From: Burkholderia cepacia GG4
Lineage (GTDB): Bacteria; Pseudomonadota; Gammaproteobacteria; Burkholderiales; Burkholderiaceae
Direction: 5' to 3'
NCBI RefSeq assembly: GCF_000292915.1
Contig: NC_018514.1
Location: forward strand, 868,001-932,000
Length of the DNA: 64,000 nt
A program made the translations under genes and the position numbers. The notes beneath the pieces were generated by a model, which was given only the letters and a program-made list of their open reading frames with translations, searched no databases and had not been told where the DNA came from. Below are positions 35,601 to 44,726 of the stretch, one piece after another. The first letter of the stretch is position 1. Every line of letters begins with the position of its first letter.

Positions 35601-36794
35601 TCACCACTCGATCCGGTGCTTCTCCTCGGTTTCGCTGTGCCGCCAGTCGTCGTCCGCGTGCAGATACTGGCTGGTGGTCGTCAGCGAGACGTGCCCGAGG
35701 TTGTCGCGCACGAGCCGCAGGTCGACGCGGCCGTCTGCCATGTGCGAGCCCGCACTGTGGCGCAGCCAGTGCGCCGACGCCTGTTCGAGCACGCGCGCCT
35801 GTTCCTCGCCGGCATCCCCTTGCGTACGCAACCGGTCTGCCGCGTGCCTGAACACCTGCTTCACGATCCGGTGCAGCGCGGCACGCGTGAGCGGCCTGCG
35901 CACCTGGCCGGCCGGCAGCACGAGCGGCGTGGGTTCGCCGTCGGACGGCAGCGGGGGCAGGCCATGTGCGCGCCGGTAGCGCGCGAGCTCGGCCATCATC
36001 TCGGCGGTGGCCGGCACGAGCCGCTGCCGGCCGCCTTTGCCGGTCACGTCGAGCCACCAGCGCTCGTGCCCGTTCGCGTCGCGCCGGCAAAAGAATTGTC
36101 CCATCGTCGTGTCGGCCGCCTCGGTGATGCGCAGCCCGCCGAGATACAGCAGCGTGAACACCCAGCGCGCGCGATCCGCATGGAACGATGCGCGCGCATC
36201 GTCGCGCGGCATCGCGGCGATCGCGTCCTTGACCGATTGCCACAGCGGCTGCCCGAGGTGGCGCGTGATGCGCGGCGCGGGCCGGCGCTGCCGCTGCCGC
36301 GACAACGCGAGCGGATTGCCGGCCAGATAGCCGGCCTGCACGAGCCACGAGAACATCACGTTCAGGATCACCAGCGCCTGCCGCTGGCTGGCCGCCGACA
36401 GCGGCCCGTAGAACGGCCGCCAGCGCGGGTCGCCGCGCGGATGCTTGCGCCCGCCGTTCGCGCACCATAGGTCGGCCGGCGCGGGTGCGAGCAGGAACTG
36501 CCGGTAGACGACGAGATCCTCGTGGGTGAGCGACGACAGCGGCTTGCCGCACGCGATCACGGCCCACAGCAGCAGGCGCTCGGCTTCCTTGCGGTAGTTC
36601 TGGAAGGTGGTCGGCGTATCGATGAAGCGCGCGAGCCATGCGCGCACGGCGTCGAGGTCGTTGGTCGCGGCGATCTGCGGATGCGCGCTGCCGGAGCGGT
36701 TGGTGCCCGCGCGTCCGTCGAGCGCGGCCGGCACGGTCAGCGTATCGATCGGCAGCGGGCGCAGCGTGGCGTCGGACGGAACGGGTGAGGTCAT
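35601..36794 (-). CDS. tyrosine recombinase/integrase
   Basis: A 397-residue phage-integrase-family recombinase with a SAM-like N-terminal DNA-binding domain. The catalytic set appears complete: Arg in LYLGGLRITEA, Lys in GKGGRQR, HxxR in HWLRHSAGSH, a second His in GHVSL and Tyr in TTTSQYLH. It stands alone, with ordinary host base composition and no cargo genes or att repeats seen around it, so it could be a resident recombinase rather than part of a recent island. Start MTSPVPSD at 36794 was chosen; the frame stays open to 36920. Confidence 0.85.
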   Translation of the reverse strand: MTSPVPSDATLRPLPIDTLTVPAALDGRAGTNRSGSAHPQIAATNDLDAVRAWLARFIDTPTTFQNYRKEAERLLLWAVIACGKPLSSLTHEDLVVYRQFLLAPAPADLWCANGGRKHPRGDPRWRPFYGPLSAASQRQALVILNVMFSWLVQAGYLAGNPLALSRQRQRRPAPRITRHLGQPLWQSVKDAIAAMPRDDARASFHADRARWVFTLLYLGGLRITEAADTTMGQFFCRRDANGHERWWLDVTGKGGRQRLVPATAEMMAELARYRRAHGLPPLPSDGEPTPLVLPAGQVRRPLTRAALHRIVKQVFRHAADRLRTQGDAGEEQARVLEQASAHWLRHSAGSHMADGRVDLRLVRDNLGHVSLTTTSQYLHADDDWRHSETEEKHRIEW

Positions 36795-36888
36795 GCGAAG
36801 GGCGGTGCGCTGCATGGGCCGCGCGGGCATGGCCGGGCGGACGAAGGCAGCGCGCCAAAGCGTATCGGGAAGCGCCGATGGTACACGA

Positions 36889-37161
36889 TCACCACACCGT
36901 GAACCTGCCGTCGACGGCAAGCGCCTGACCAGTGACGAAGCGCGCGGCCGGCGAGCACAGCCACATCACCGTTTCCGCAATGTCGCGCGGTTCGCCGAGC
37001 CGCGCCGTCGGCTTCCGCCGCGGACACGACGGTGTCCAGCAACGCAACCTGCGCGCCGGCTCGGCCAAGCACAGCGCGGTCTGCCGTCCGATGCCGGTCG
37101 CCGCCCCGGTCACGACGGCGACTTTTCCTGCGAAGCTTGCCGTTGCGTTCTCCGGTGACAT
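36889..37161 (-). pseudogene. short-chain dehydrogenase remnant with internal deletion
   Basis: The 5' end (MSPENATASFAGKVAVVTGA then ATGIGRQTALCL) and the 3' end (GEPRDIAETVMWLCSPAARF ending DGRFTV) of an SDR gene are joined with most of the middle missing. A frameshift near 37060 shifts the second beta-strand segment (GRAGAQVALLDTVV) into another frame. The catalytic Ser/Tyr/Lys region is absent, so it cannot be functional. Confidence 0.75.
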
Positions 37162-37262
37162 TGAAGAGAACGACAGGTCAGGCGGCACTCGCCCGCGCTT
37201 CGACGTTGAAACGGACGAGGCGGATTCGACGGCGCCACCCGGTCCGCTCCGCCTCGTGCACC

Positions 37263-38438
37263 TCATCCCAACGACAGCACGCTGTTCAGCAACGTCCGCA
37301 CGAGCGTCGCCTGCCGCGTGACGCCGGTCTTCGAGAAGATCGCGCGCAGGTGCGAGCGGGCGGTGTTCTTGCTGATCTCGAGCTCGTCGGCTGCTTCCTC
37401 GAGCGTCAGGCCGTTGACGAGCGCGAGCGCCAGCGCGGTCTCGGCCGGCGTGAGGTCGAACAGCTTGCGCACGATCTCGTGCGACGCCTGCGACTTGCGC
37501 TCCGCATCGCGGATGAAGATCGCGCACGCGGGCCGGCGCGGATTGTCCTCCGACCATTCGCTGAGCGCGACCGTGCGGATCAGCACGCCGAGCGGCGGCT
37601 TGCCGGACGGGCGCGGCACCGCGATCGCCTGCGCGACCGACGGCGTGCCACCCGCGCGCTCCGCGAGCACCTGCCGGATCAGCTTCTGCAGCTTGCGGTC
37701 CTCCAGCGGATACGACGCCTCGAGCGCGCCGCCGCGCACGCGCAAGCCGTCGCATTCGGCAAAGATCTCGTCCGCAACGGAATTGGTCTTCATGATCGTG
37801 CCGCGCTCGTCGAGGATCGCGGTGCCGACGAGCATGCGGTCGATCGCGCTCGCGTACAGCGTGCGCTCCGATTCGACCATCCCGAACTTCGCATGTAGCC
37901 GCACCGCACGCTTCAGGTGCGGCAGCAGCGCGTTGCAGACGGCCTTGTCGGCCACCGAGAAAGCGTGGCCGTGATGCGAGCGGCACACGCGGAAACGGCA
38001 TTCGATCCCGTCCGGCGTGCGCAGGTCGGCGCCCATCAGGTACCCGACGTCGAACGGTTCGAGAAACTCGCGGTACATCGTGCTGCTGCGCCACACGCCG
38101 ACGCCGAGCAATTCATCGACGGTGACGACGCGATCGCTCGGCAGGTTCACGAACGGATCGAGGGCGTAATAGTAGTTGTTGTACGACGCGACGCCGGGCA
38201 GCGGCGCGCTGTGCCCGGACGCATTGATCATCAGCCCCGTGTGACCGCTGGCGGGCCAGCGCAGGATCATCGTCACGTAGTTCGCATCCAGGTGCACGCG
38301 GATCTGTTCGAGCGCACCGCCCCACGGCACGTCTTCCAGCGGGCCTTCGTAGATTTTCGCGAGCAGCGCGTCGAACTGCTCGAGCGTCAGAGTCGATTGG
38401 GCAAGACACGGGGGCAGGGCCGGGGGCGCCGTGGTCAT
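37263..38438 (-). CDS. LuxR family transcriptional regulator
   Basis: A 391-residue regulator with a C-terminal LuxR helix-turn-helix (FDLTPAETALALALVNGLTL, EEAADELEISKNTARSHLRA). A long N-terminal sensory region probably includes a PAS-like segment (TAILDERGTIMKTNSVADEI). An AGGAGA ribosome binding site supports ATG 38438. Neighbours give no clear target. Such stand-alone LuxR proteins often act on distant promoters. Confidence 0.83.
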   Translation of the reverse strand: MTTAPPALPPCLAQSTLTLEQFDALLAKIYEGPLEDVPWGGALEQIRVHLDANYVTMILRWPASGHTGLMINASGHSAPLPGVASYNNYYYALDPFVNLPSDRVVTVDELLGVGVWRSSTMYREFLEPFDVGYLMGADLRTPDGIECRFRVCRSHHGHAFSVADKAVCNALLPHLKRAVRLHAKFGMVESERTLYASAIDRMLVGTAILDERGTIMKTNSVADEIFAECDGLRVRGGALEASYPLEDRKLQKLIRQVLAERAGGTPSVAQAIAVPRPSGKPPLGVLIRTVALSEWSEDNPRRPACAIFIRDAERKSQASHEIVRKLFDLTPAETALALALVNGLTLEEAADELEISKNTARSHLRAIFSKTGVTRQATLVRTLLNSVLSLG

Positions 38439-38675
38439 CGGGTTGTCTCCTGTTGCAGCCGCCGGGTCGCGGTGCGCCGGGCGTGCTGGTGCGTGCAGGG
38501 GCGGATCAGGGCCGCCGGCGGCGGCGCGCACCTGCACTGCAATACGGTAGCGCGCCGGCGCACCCGCGACATCCCACGAATGAGGGGGGCGGCGCGCAGG
38601 TTGTAAGCTGTTTGTGAACTTTTCCGCCGCGCGGCTCGTCTAATCGCCCCGCCCACGCTTCCAGAGGAACATCAG

Positions 38676-39056
38676 ATGATTCGCCAGACCAGAACGCTGC
38701 TCGGCGCGGCCATGATTGCCGGCAGCACGCTGCTCGCCGGATGCCAGGCCGACGCGGCAGCGACGGGCGCGCGTGCGGCCCGCCCGGCCGACGGCCGGCC
38801 CGTGACGAAAACCGTCTATGTCGCGCCGCAGCCGGCCCGCTGCACGGGCGTCGCGCCGATGGACTGCCTGCAGGTGCGCAGCAGCCCGGCCGAACCGTGG
38901 AGCCTGTGGTACGCAGGCATCGAGGGCTTTGCGTACCAGCCCGGCTATCAATATGTGCTGGAAGTCGACGAATACCGCGTCGCGCAGCCGCCGGCCGACG
39001 GTTCGTCGATCCGCTGGGTGCTCAAGCGCGTGGTCGAGCGCCGTCAGGTCAACTGA
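38676..39056 (+). CDS. DUF4377-type lipoprotein
   Basis: A 126-residue protein with lipobox LLAGC (Cys23) and a single small domain containing DCLQVRSSPAEPWSLWYAGI and YQYVLEVDEYRV, a pattern of the DUF4377 family. Function unknown; expected in the outer membrane facing the periplasm. GAGGAACATC precedes the start. Confidence 0.78.
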   Translation: MIRQTRTLLGAAMIAGSTLLAGCQADAAATGARAARPADGRPVTKTVYVAPQPARCTGVAPMDCLQVRSSPAEPWSLWYAGIEGFAYQPGYQYVLEVDEYRVAQPPADGSSIRWVLKRVVERRQVN

Positions 39057-39078
39057 CGCCGGGCGCGCGCGGCAGCGC

Positions 39079-40467
39079 CTAGGCGGACGGTCGCGGCGCC
39101 ACCGGGCGCGGCGGCGCGGCGGTATCGATCCGCCGGAACACGACGGACGACAGCAGTGTGACCGAGCCCATGCAGGCGAACGACAGCATGAAGCCGTTCG
39201 CCATCGATCCCCAATGCGCGGCGAACAGGTTGACGAGCCCGCCGCCGATCGACACGCCGAGCCCCATCGCCAGCATCTGCATCATCGTGAACAGGCTGTT
39301 GCCGCTGCCGGCGTCGGCGTGCGGCAAGCCCTTGAGCGTCACGGCGTTCATCGCCGCAAACTGCATCGAGTTCGCGGCGCCGAACACGATCAGCAACGCA
39401 ATCTCCAGCGCCGGCGCGGGCCGCGCCGAGATCAGCGCGAATCCCGCGATCGCGCAGCCGACGATCCCCGTATTCACGACCAGAAACGTCGCATAGCCGA
39501 AGCGTTTGGCGAGCGGCGCGATCCAGCGCTTCGCGATCACGCCGGCGATCGCGGCCGGCAGCAGCATCATCCCCGACTGCAGCGGCGTATAGCCGAGCTG
39601 CACCTGCATCAGCAGCGGTAGCATGAACGGCACCGCGCTCGTGCCGATCCGGCACAGCAGGTTGCCGAGCAGCCCCGAGCCGAAGTTCGGCTCGCGGAAC
39701 AACCCGAGCCGGAACAGCGGCTGCGCGCGGCGCCCCGCATGGGGCAGGTAGGCGAGCGCGCTTGCCACACCGAGCACCGCCAGCCCGATCGCCCAGCCGG
39801 TGCGGTGCGCCGGCATCGGCGGATCGATCGCGAGGGACAGCGCGATCATCGCGACCGACAGCAGCGCGCAGCCGACGAAGTCGAACGGCGGCGGCTGCGT
39901 CGCCTGGTCGTGCGGCAGAAAGCGCTGCACCGCGATGAAGCCGACCACGCCGACCGGCACGTTGACGATGAACACCCAGTGCCAGGAAATCGCCTGCGTG
40001 AGCCAGCCGCCGAGCGTCGGCCCGACGATCGGGCCGAGCTGCCCGGCGATCGACACGAATGCGATCGCCGCGACGTATTGCTCGCCCGGCACGCGGCGTA
40101 GCACGGCGAGCCGCCCGATCGGCAGCAGCATCGACCCGCCGATGCCTTGCACCGCGCGCGCGACGACGAGCTGGCCGAGCGTGTGCGATGCGGCACAGCC
40201 GATCGACGCGAGCGAGAACACCAGGATGGCGAGCGAGAACACGCGGCGCGTGCCGAAACGGTCGGCGAGCCAGCCGGATGCCGGCGTGAGCATCGCCATC
40301 GTCAGCGTGTAGACGACCACGACGGGCTGCATCGCGAGCGGCGACGCGTGCAGGCTTTGCGCGATCGACGGCAGCGCGGTGTTGACGATCGTCGTGTCGA
40401 GCGACTGCATGAAGAATGCGGCGGCGACGATCCACAGCAGCGCGGAGTGTGAGGGTTCGCGGGACAT
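39079..40467 (-). CDS. DHA2-type MFS multidrug exporter
   Basis: A 462-residue drug:proton antiporter with about 14 helices. Motifs are LDTTIVNTALPSIAQSLHAS (motif D1), GWLADRFGTRRVF (motif A) and GPTLGGWL (motif C). ATG 40467 puts the first helix at residues 9-30. The gene is divergent from a LysR regulator starting at 40632, which probably controls it. Confidence 0.87.
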   Translation of the reverse strand: MSREPSHSALLWIVAAAFFMQSLDTTIVNTALPSIAQSLHASPLAMQPVVVVYTLTMAMLTPASGWLADRFGTRRVFSLAILVFSLASIGCAASHTLGQLVVARAVQGIGGSMLLPIGRLAVLRRVPGEQYVAAIAFVSIAGQLGPIVGPTLGGWLTQAISWHWVFIVNVPVGVVGFIAVQRFLPHDQATQPPPFDFVGCALLSVAMIALSLAIDPPMPAHRTGWAIGLAVLGVASALAYLPHAGRRAQPLFRLGLFREPNFGSGLLGNLLCRIGTSAVPFMLPLLMQVQLGYTPLQSGMMLLPAAIAGVIAKRWIAPLAKRFGYATFLVVNTGIVGCAIAGFALISARPAPALEIALLIVFGAANSMQFAAMNAVTLKGLPHADAGSGNSLFTMMQMLAMGLGVSIGGGLVNLFAAHWGSMANGFMLSFACMGSVTLLSSVVFRRIDTAAPPRPVAPRPSA

Positions 40468-40631
40468 GACGGGTTCGGAGGTGCGATGGCCGGCGCGGTG
40501 GCGACGCGGCCCGACAGATGCGTGCCGGCGCACGGCCGGTCTGCAAGCGTTCGATGGTACCGATTCCGCTGTTCATCGGGAAGCCGCCTGAAGGCATTGA
40601 CTGCCATCGGAATTGCCGATGACAATGCGGG

Positions 40632-41492
40632 ATGCTCAATCCCGTCTGGCTCAAGACGTTCGCGACCGTCACGAACTGCCGCAGCTTCACCGAAGCGGGC
40701 CGGCAGCTCGGGCTCAACCAGTCGAGCGTCAGCGAACACATCCGTCGTCTCGAAGAGAGCGTCGGCCGCCGGCTGTTCGTGCGCGACACCCATTCGATCG
40801 CGATGACGGCCGACGGCGAGGCGCTGCTCGTGCACGCGAACGTGATCCTGCAGGCGCTGAACCGCGCGGAATCGCAGTTCCGCAAGCCGCGGCTGCAGGG
40901 CCGGGTGCGGCTCGGCGCGTCGGACGATCTCGCGCTGGTCGCGTTGCCGGACGTGCTTGCGGCGTTCCGCGCCGCGCACCCGGACGTCGCGCTGGAGATC
41001 ACGACCGGCATGACGAGCCGGCTCTACGAACTGATGGATGCGGGCGCGCTCGACCTGATGGTCGGCAAGCGGCGGCTCGGCGAGCGGCGCGGCACGCCGC
41101 TGTTGCGCGCGCGGCTCGAATGGGTCGCGCGGCCCGGCACCGTGGTCGACCTGGAGCGGCCGCTGCCGCTCGTGCTGGTCGCCGAGCCGAGCGTCACGCG
41201 CGCGGTCGTGCTGAACGCGCTCGCGGAAAAGGGGATCGGCTGGGAAGTCGTGTGTTCGAGCAGCAGCCAGCCGGGCTGCATCGCGGCCGCGCGGGCCGGG
41301 CTCGGGCTGACGGCGACGTCGCAGTACCTGTCGGCGCGTGGCCTGGCGCCGCCGGTCAATGGCGACGGGCTGCCCGCGCTGCCCGACGTCGAATTCATCG
41401 CGCTGGCCGCGAAGCGGCTCAGCCAGCCGGCCGGCACGCTGCTCGAGCTGCTGGAAACCAGCGATCTGCGCGCACCGGGTGCGGCCGCGTAA
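40632..41492 (+). CDS. LysR family transcriptional regulator
   Basis: A 286-residue LysR protein: N-terminal helix-turn-helix (WLKTFATVTNCRSFTEAGRQ, LGLNQSSVSEHIRRLEES) and an effector-binding domain. It is divergent from the DHA2 exporter with 164 bp between, the classical arrangement for a LysR regulator and its target. Confidence 0.88.
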   Translation: MLNPVWLKTFATVTNCRSFTEAGRQLGLNQSSVSEHIRRLEESVGRRLFVRDTHSIAMTADGEALLVHANVILQALNRAESQFRKPRLQGRVRLGASDDLALVALPDVLAAFRAAHPDVALEITTGMTSRLYELMDAGALDLMVGKRRLGERRGTPLLRARLEWVARPGTVVDLERPLPLVLVAEPSVTRAVVLNALAEKGIGWEVVCSSSSQPGCIAAARAGLGLTATSQYLSARGLAPPVNGDGLPALPDVEFIALAAKRLSQPAGTLLELLETSDLRAPGAAA

Positions 41493-41603
41493 TGCATGTA
41501 ATGCGTGCAGCGCATGTAGTGCACATCGTTACCTGACACCGGCTCGCCGCGCGGCATCCGGCCGGGTTCCGGCCGACCGGGCCGCGCGCCCTGCGTGGCC
41601 GCG

Positions 41604-41954
41604 TCATGCGGCGCGTTTCTGCGAAATCACCAAGAGCGCGCCGTTCTTGTCCTCCAGCACCGCGCGGTATTCGTGCGGCCCGGCCTGCACCGGCACGCGC
41701 ACCGACGCGCCGGCCTTCACGACCCGCGCCATCGCCGCGTAGAGGTCGTCGTCCTCATCCACGCGCAGCGTGAGCGCCGCGCGCTCGACGATCTGCTCGT
41801 CGCCGGCGACCAGCGCGATCGTCAGCGGGCCGCCGTCGAGCGCGCAATAGCGGTCGCCGTCGCGGAACTTCACGTTCAGGCCCAGTCCGTCGACGAACAG
41901 CGGCAAGGCTGCGTCGATGTCGTCGACCGGATACAGCAGCATCGATACCTTCAT
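41604..41954 (-). CDS. VOC/glyoxalase superfamily protein
   Basis: A 116-residue single VOC domain: SMLLYPVDDIDAALPLFVDG at the start and GPHEYRAVLEDKNGALLVIS at the end. The family ranges from glyoxalases to antibiotic-binding proteins. Metal ligands cannot be assigned safely. A GGGAG ribosome binding site favours ATG 41954 over 41996. Confidence 0.8.
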   Translation of the reverse strand: MKVSMLLYPVDDIDAALPLFVDGLGLNVKFRDGDRYCALDGGPLTIALVAGDEQIVERAALTLRVDEDDDLYAAMARVVKAGASVRVPVQAGPHEYRAVLEDKNGALLVISQKRAA

Positions 41955-42213
41955 TCCCTCTCTCCCTTGTCGTGATGTGTGCGGCGCGCAATGCACCGTC
42001 GTTCGATGCTAGCGCGCGGTGCCGGCCGCGACGCAGTCCGATCGGATGACGGTGAAACCCCGCTGTCCCCGCAGGTGGGTCGTTACTCCAAACAGACGAT
42101 GCCCCCACGGGCCCGCGCGCCGACACTCCCATCCGTGGACCGTCGCTATTCGTCCGTATCGTGCGGGCGGTTGCACGACCCCGACTCGTCCAACATACAT
42201 GGAGACGCACGCA

Positions 42214-43353
42214 ATGAAGTTTTCCCTCATCTACGAAGCCCAGACCACCGACGCATCGCGCGAGGGCGACCACCGGGTGTTCAAGGAGACGGTCGAGCAG
42301 GCGCTGCTGGCCGAGCAGGTCGGCTTCGACACGATCTGGTGCGTGGAGCACACGTCGCTGACCAACTATGCGCACATGAGCGCGCCGGAAACCTTCCTTG
42401 CGTACCTGGCCGGCCGCACGACGCGCATCGGCCTCGGTCACGGCGTCGTGTGCCTGCCGCCGGCGATGAACCATCCGATCAAGGTTGCCGAGCGCGTCGC
42501 GCTGCTCGACATCCTGTCGGGCGGCCGCGTGCATTTCGGCGTCGGCAAGGGCGGCAGCCAGCAGGAAGCGGGCGCGTTCGGCTACGACCTCAACGAACTG
42601 CAGCCGATGATCGACGAGTCGATGTACCTGGTGCCGAAGATGTTCGTGCAGGACGAGATCGAGCACGACGGCCAGTACATCAAGATTCCGAAGCGTCCGA
42701 TCCACCCGAAGCCGTTCCAGGATCCGCATCCGCCGATGTACCTCGCGTGCACCAACACCGACGCGCTGCTGCGCGCCGGCCAGCGCGGGATGGGCGCGCT
42801 GGTGCTCGGTTTCGGCGGCCCCGATGAAGTCGCGAAGAAGAACGCGGTCTATCGCGAAGCGTGGGCGAACCGCAAGCCGGAAGACCAGGTCGGTTTCCGC
42901 CCGACCCAGCATCTCGCGGCGCTGTGCCCGACGGTCGTGATGGCCGACGGCCAGAAGGCCCGCAAGATCGGCATCCGCGGCCAGCGCTATTTCATGGAAT
43001 CGCTCGCGTACTGGTACACGGGCGGCGAGCGTCCGGACCCGGCGAAGTGGGGCGACGACCTGGTGCAGGCCGATTCCGGCGAGATGGTGATCCGTTCGCG
43101 CTTCGCGTCGGAGGAAGTCGTCGTGAACTTCGCCGATCCGGCGCTCGCGATGATGAACCCGAACCATGCGTACGGCACGGTGGACGACTGCATCGGCTAC
43201 GTGGGCCGCCTGCAGGAAGCGGGCGTCGACGAAGTGCTGTTCCTGTGCCAGATGGGCACGGTGCCGCACGACGCGCAGATGGAGACGATCCGCAACATCG
43301 GCGAGCACGTGATCCCGTTCTTCAACAAGGAAAAGGAGCGCGCCTGCGCCTAA
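42214..43353 (+). CDS. LLM-class flavin-dependent oxidoreductase
   Basis: A 379-residue luciferase-like monooxygenase with a TIM-barrel pattern: FDTIWCVEHTSLTNYAHMSA, TRIGLGHGVVCLPPAMNHPI and LSGGRVHFGVGKGGS. These enzymes use reduced FMN supplied by a separate reductase. It is the first gene of a seven-gene plus-strand cluster that includes a flavin reductase (46484). ATG 42214 has GGAG at suitable spacing; ATG 42199 is also possible. Confidence 0.87.
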   Translation: MKFSLIYEAQTTDASREGDHRVFKETVEQALLAEQVGFDTIWCVEHTSLTNYAHMSAPETFLAYLAGRTTRIGLGHGVVCLPPAMNHPIKVAERVALLDILSGGRVHFGVGKGGSQQEAGAFGYDLNELQPMIDESMYLVPKMFVQDEIEHDGQYIKIPKRPIHPKPFQDPHPPMYLACTNTDALLRAGQRGMGALVLGFGGPDEVAKKNAVYREAWANRKPEDQVGFRPTQHLAALCPTVVMADGQKARKIGIRGQRYFMESLAYWYTGGERPDPAKWGDDLVQADSGEMVIRSRFASEEVVVNFADPALAMMNPNHAYGTVDDCIGYVGRLQEAGVDEVLFLCQMGTVPHDAQMETIRNIGEHVIPFFNKEKERACA

Positions 43354-43522
43354 GCCGGGCAGGGCCGGGCCGCGCCCGTCGTCCCTTCGGACGATGCGGC
43401 GCGGCCGCGCGAGCCCGACCATCGGCAGCAGGAACCCTCGCTCGCGGCGCAGGCCGCGACGAACCACTTAGAGAGACCGGGGTGGGCGCTGCCGCGCGCG
43501 CTCCGTATCACAGGAGACATTC

Positions 43523-44716
43523 GTGCATCGCGATAACGATTCGAACGCACTGGCCGCCACGCTGATCGCCCGGGCCGAGGCGCTTGCGCCGACGCTCGCC
43601 GGCCGCGCCGCGCAGGCGGAAGCACAGGGCCGCATCCCGGCCGAGACGATCGCCGACATGCAGGCCGCGGGCTTCTTCAAGGTGCTGCAGCCGAAGCGCT
43701 ATGGCGGCTACGAGCTCGATCCGCAGACCTTCTTCGACGTCCAGATGGCGCTCGCGCGCGGCTGCATGTCGACCGCGTGGGTGTACGGCGTCGTCGGCGT
43801 GCACAACTGGCAGCTCGCGCTGTTCGACGAACGCGCGCAGCAGGACGTGTGGGGCAACGATCCGGCGACGCTGATCGCGTCGACCTACATGCCGGTCGGC
43901 CGCGTGACGCCGGTCGAAGGCGGCTTCCGCCTGTCCGGCCACTGGAAGTTCTCGAGCGGCAGCGAACTGTGCGAATGGGTGTTCCTCGGCGCGCTGGTGC
44001 CGCCCGCGGAAGCCGGCCAGCCGCCGGAATACCGCACGTTCCTGCTGCCGAAATCCGACTATCGGATCCAGCAGGACTGGGACGTGCTCGGCCTGCGCGC
44101 GACCGGCAGCCACGACATCGTCGTCGACGACGTGTTCGTGCCGGCGTACCGCACGCACAAGGCGATCGACGGGATGATGGGCACCAGCCCGGGCCTGGTC
44201 GTCAATGACGCGCCGCTGTTCAAGCTGCCGTTCGCGCAGATCTTCGTGCGGGCGGTGTGCACGTCGTGCATCGGCGCGCTGCAGGGCGCGCTCGACGATT
44301 TCACCGGCTATGCGGCGACGCGCGTGTCCGCGAACAGCGGCGCGAAGACGACCGACGATCCGGGCGCGCAGAACGCGTGCGCGAACGCGGCCGTCGCGAT
44401 CGACGAGATGAAGGTGCTGCTCAAGCGCAATTTCGCGGAACTGATGGCGTCGGTGACGGGCGGCCCGGCCGTGTCGATCGAGCGCCGCGTGCATTTCCGC
44501 TACCAGTCCGCGCAGGTCGCCGAGCGCTGCGCGCAGGCCGCGAACGCGCTGCTGCGCTACGCGGGCGGCAACGGCATCTATCACCGCAATCCGCTGGTGC
44601 GCCGTTTCCTCGACCTGCATGCGGCGCGCGCGCACTACGCGAACAACGTGGACCGCTTCGGCCAGAACCTCGGCGCGGTGATGCTCGGCCGCGAGAACAC
44701 CGACTACTTCATCTGA
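43523..44716 (+). CDS. HsaA-like flavin-dependent monooxygenase (acyl-CoA dehydrogenase fold)
   Basis: A 397-residue protein of the acyl-CoA dehydrogenase-fold oxygenase group, like HsaA of steroid degradation. It shows AAGFFKVLQPKRYGGYELDP, GHWKFSSGSELCEWVF and DVLGLRATGSHDIVVDDVFV. Group members hydroxylate aromatic rings with FMNH2 from a partner reductase; the HsaB-like gene at 46484 could supply it. The start is GTG 43523 after AGGAGA. The next gene begins 10 bp downstream. Confidence 0.83.
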   Translation: MHRDNDSNALAATLIARAEALAPTLAGRAAQAEAQGRIPAETIADMQAAGFFKVLQPKRYGGYELDPQTFFDVQMALARGCMSTAWVYGVVGVHNWQLALFDERAQQDVWGNDPATLIASTYMPVGRVTPVEGGFRLSGHWKFSSGSELCEWVFLGALVPPAEAGQPPEYRTFLLPKSDYRIQQDWDVLGLRATGSHDIVVDDVFVPAYRTHKAIDGMMGTSPGLVVNDAPLFKLPFAQIFVRAVCTSCIGALQGALDDFTGYAATRVSANSGAKTTDDPGAQNACANAAVAIDEMKVLLKRNFAELMASVTGGPAVSIERRVHFRYQSAQVAERCAQAANALLRYAGGNGIYHRNPLVRRFLDLHAARAHYANNVDRFGQNLGAVMLGRENTDYFI

Positions 44717-44726
44717 CGAGGCCGCG

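Noticed and set aside
35601..36794. Second integrative element around the stand-alone tyrosine recombinase
   Set aside because: Flanking genes have host composition, and no attachment repeats, tRNA or cargo genes were found, so there is no support for an island there.
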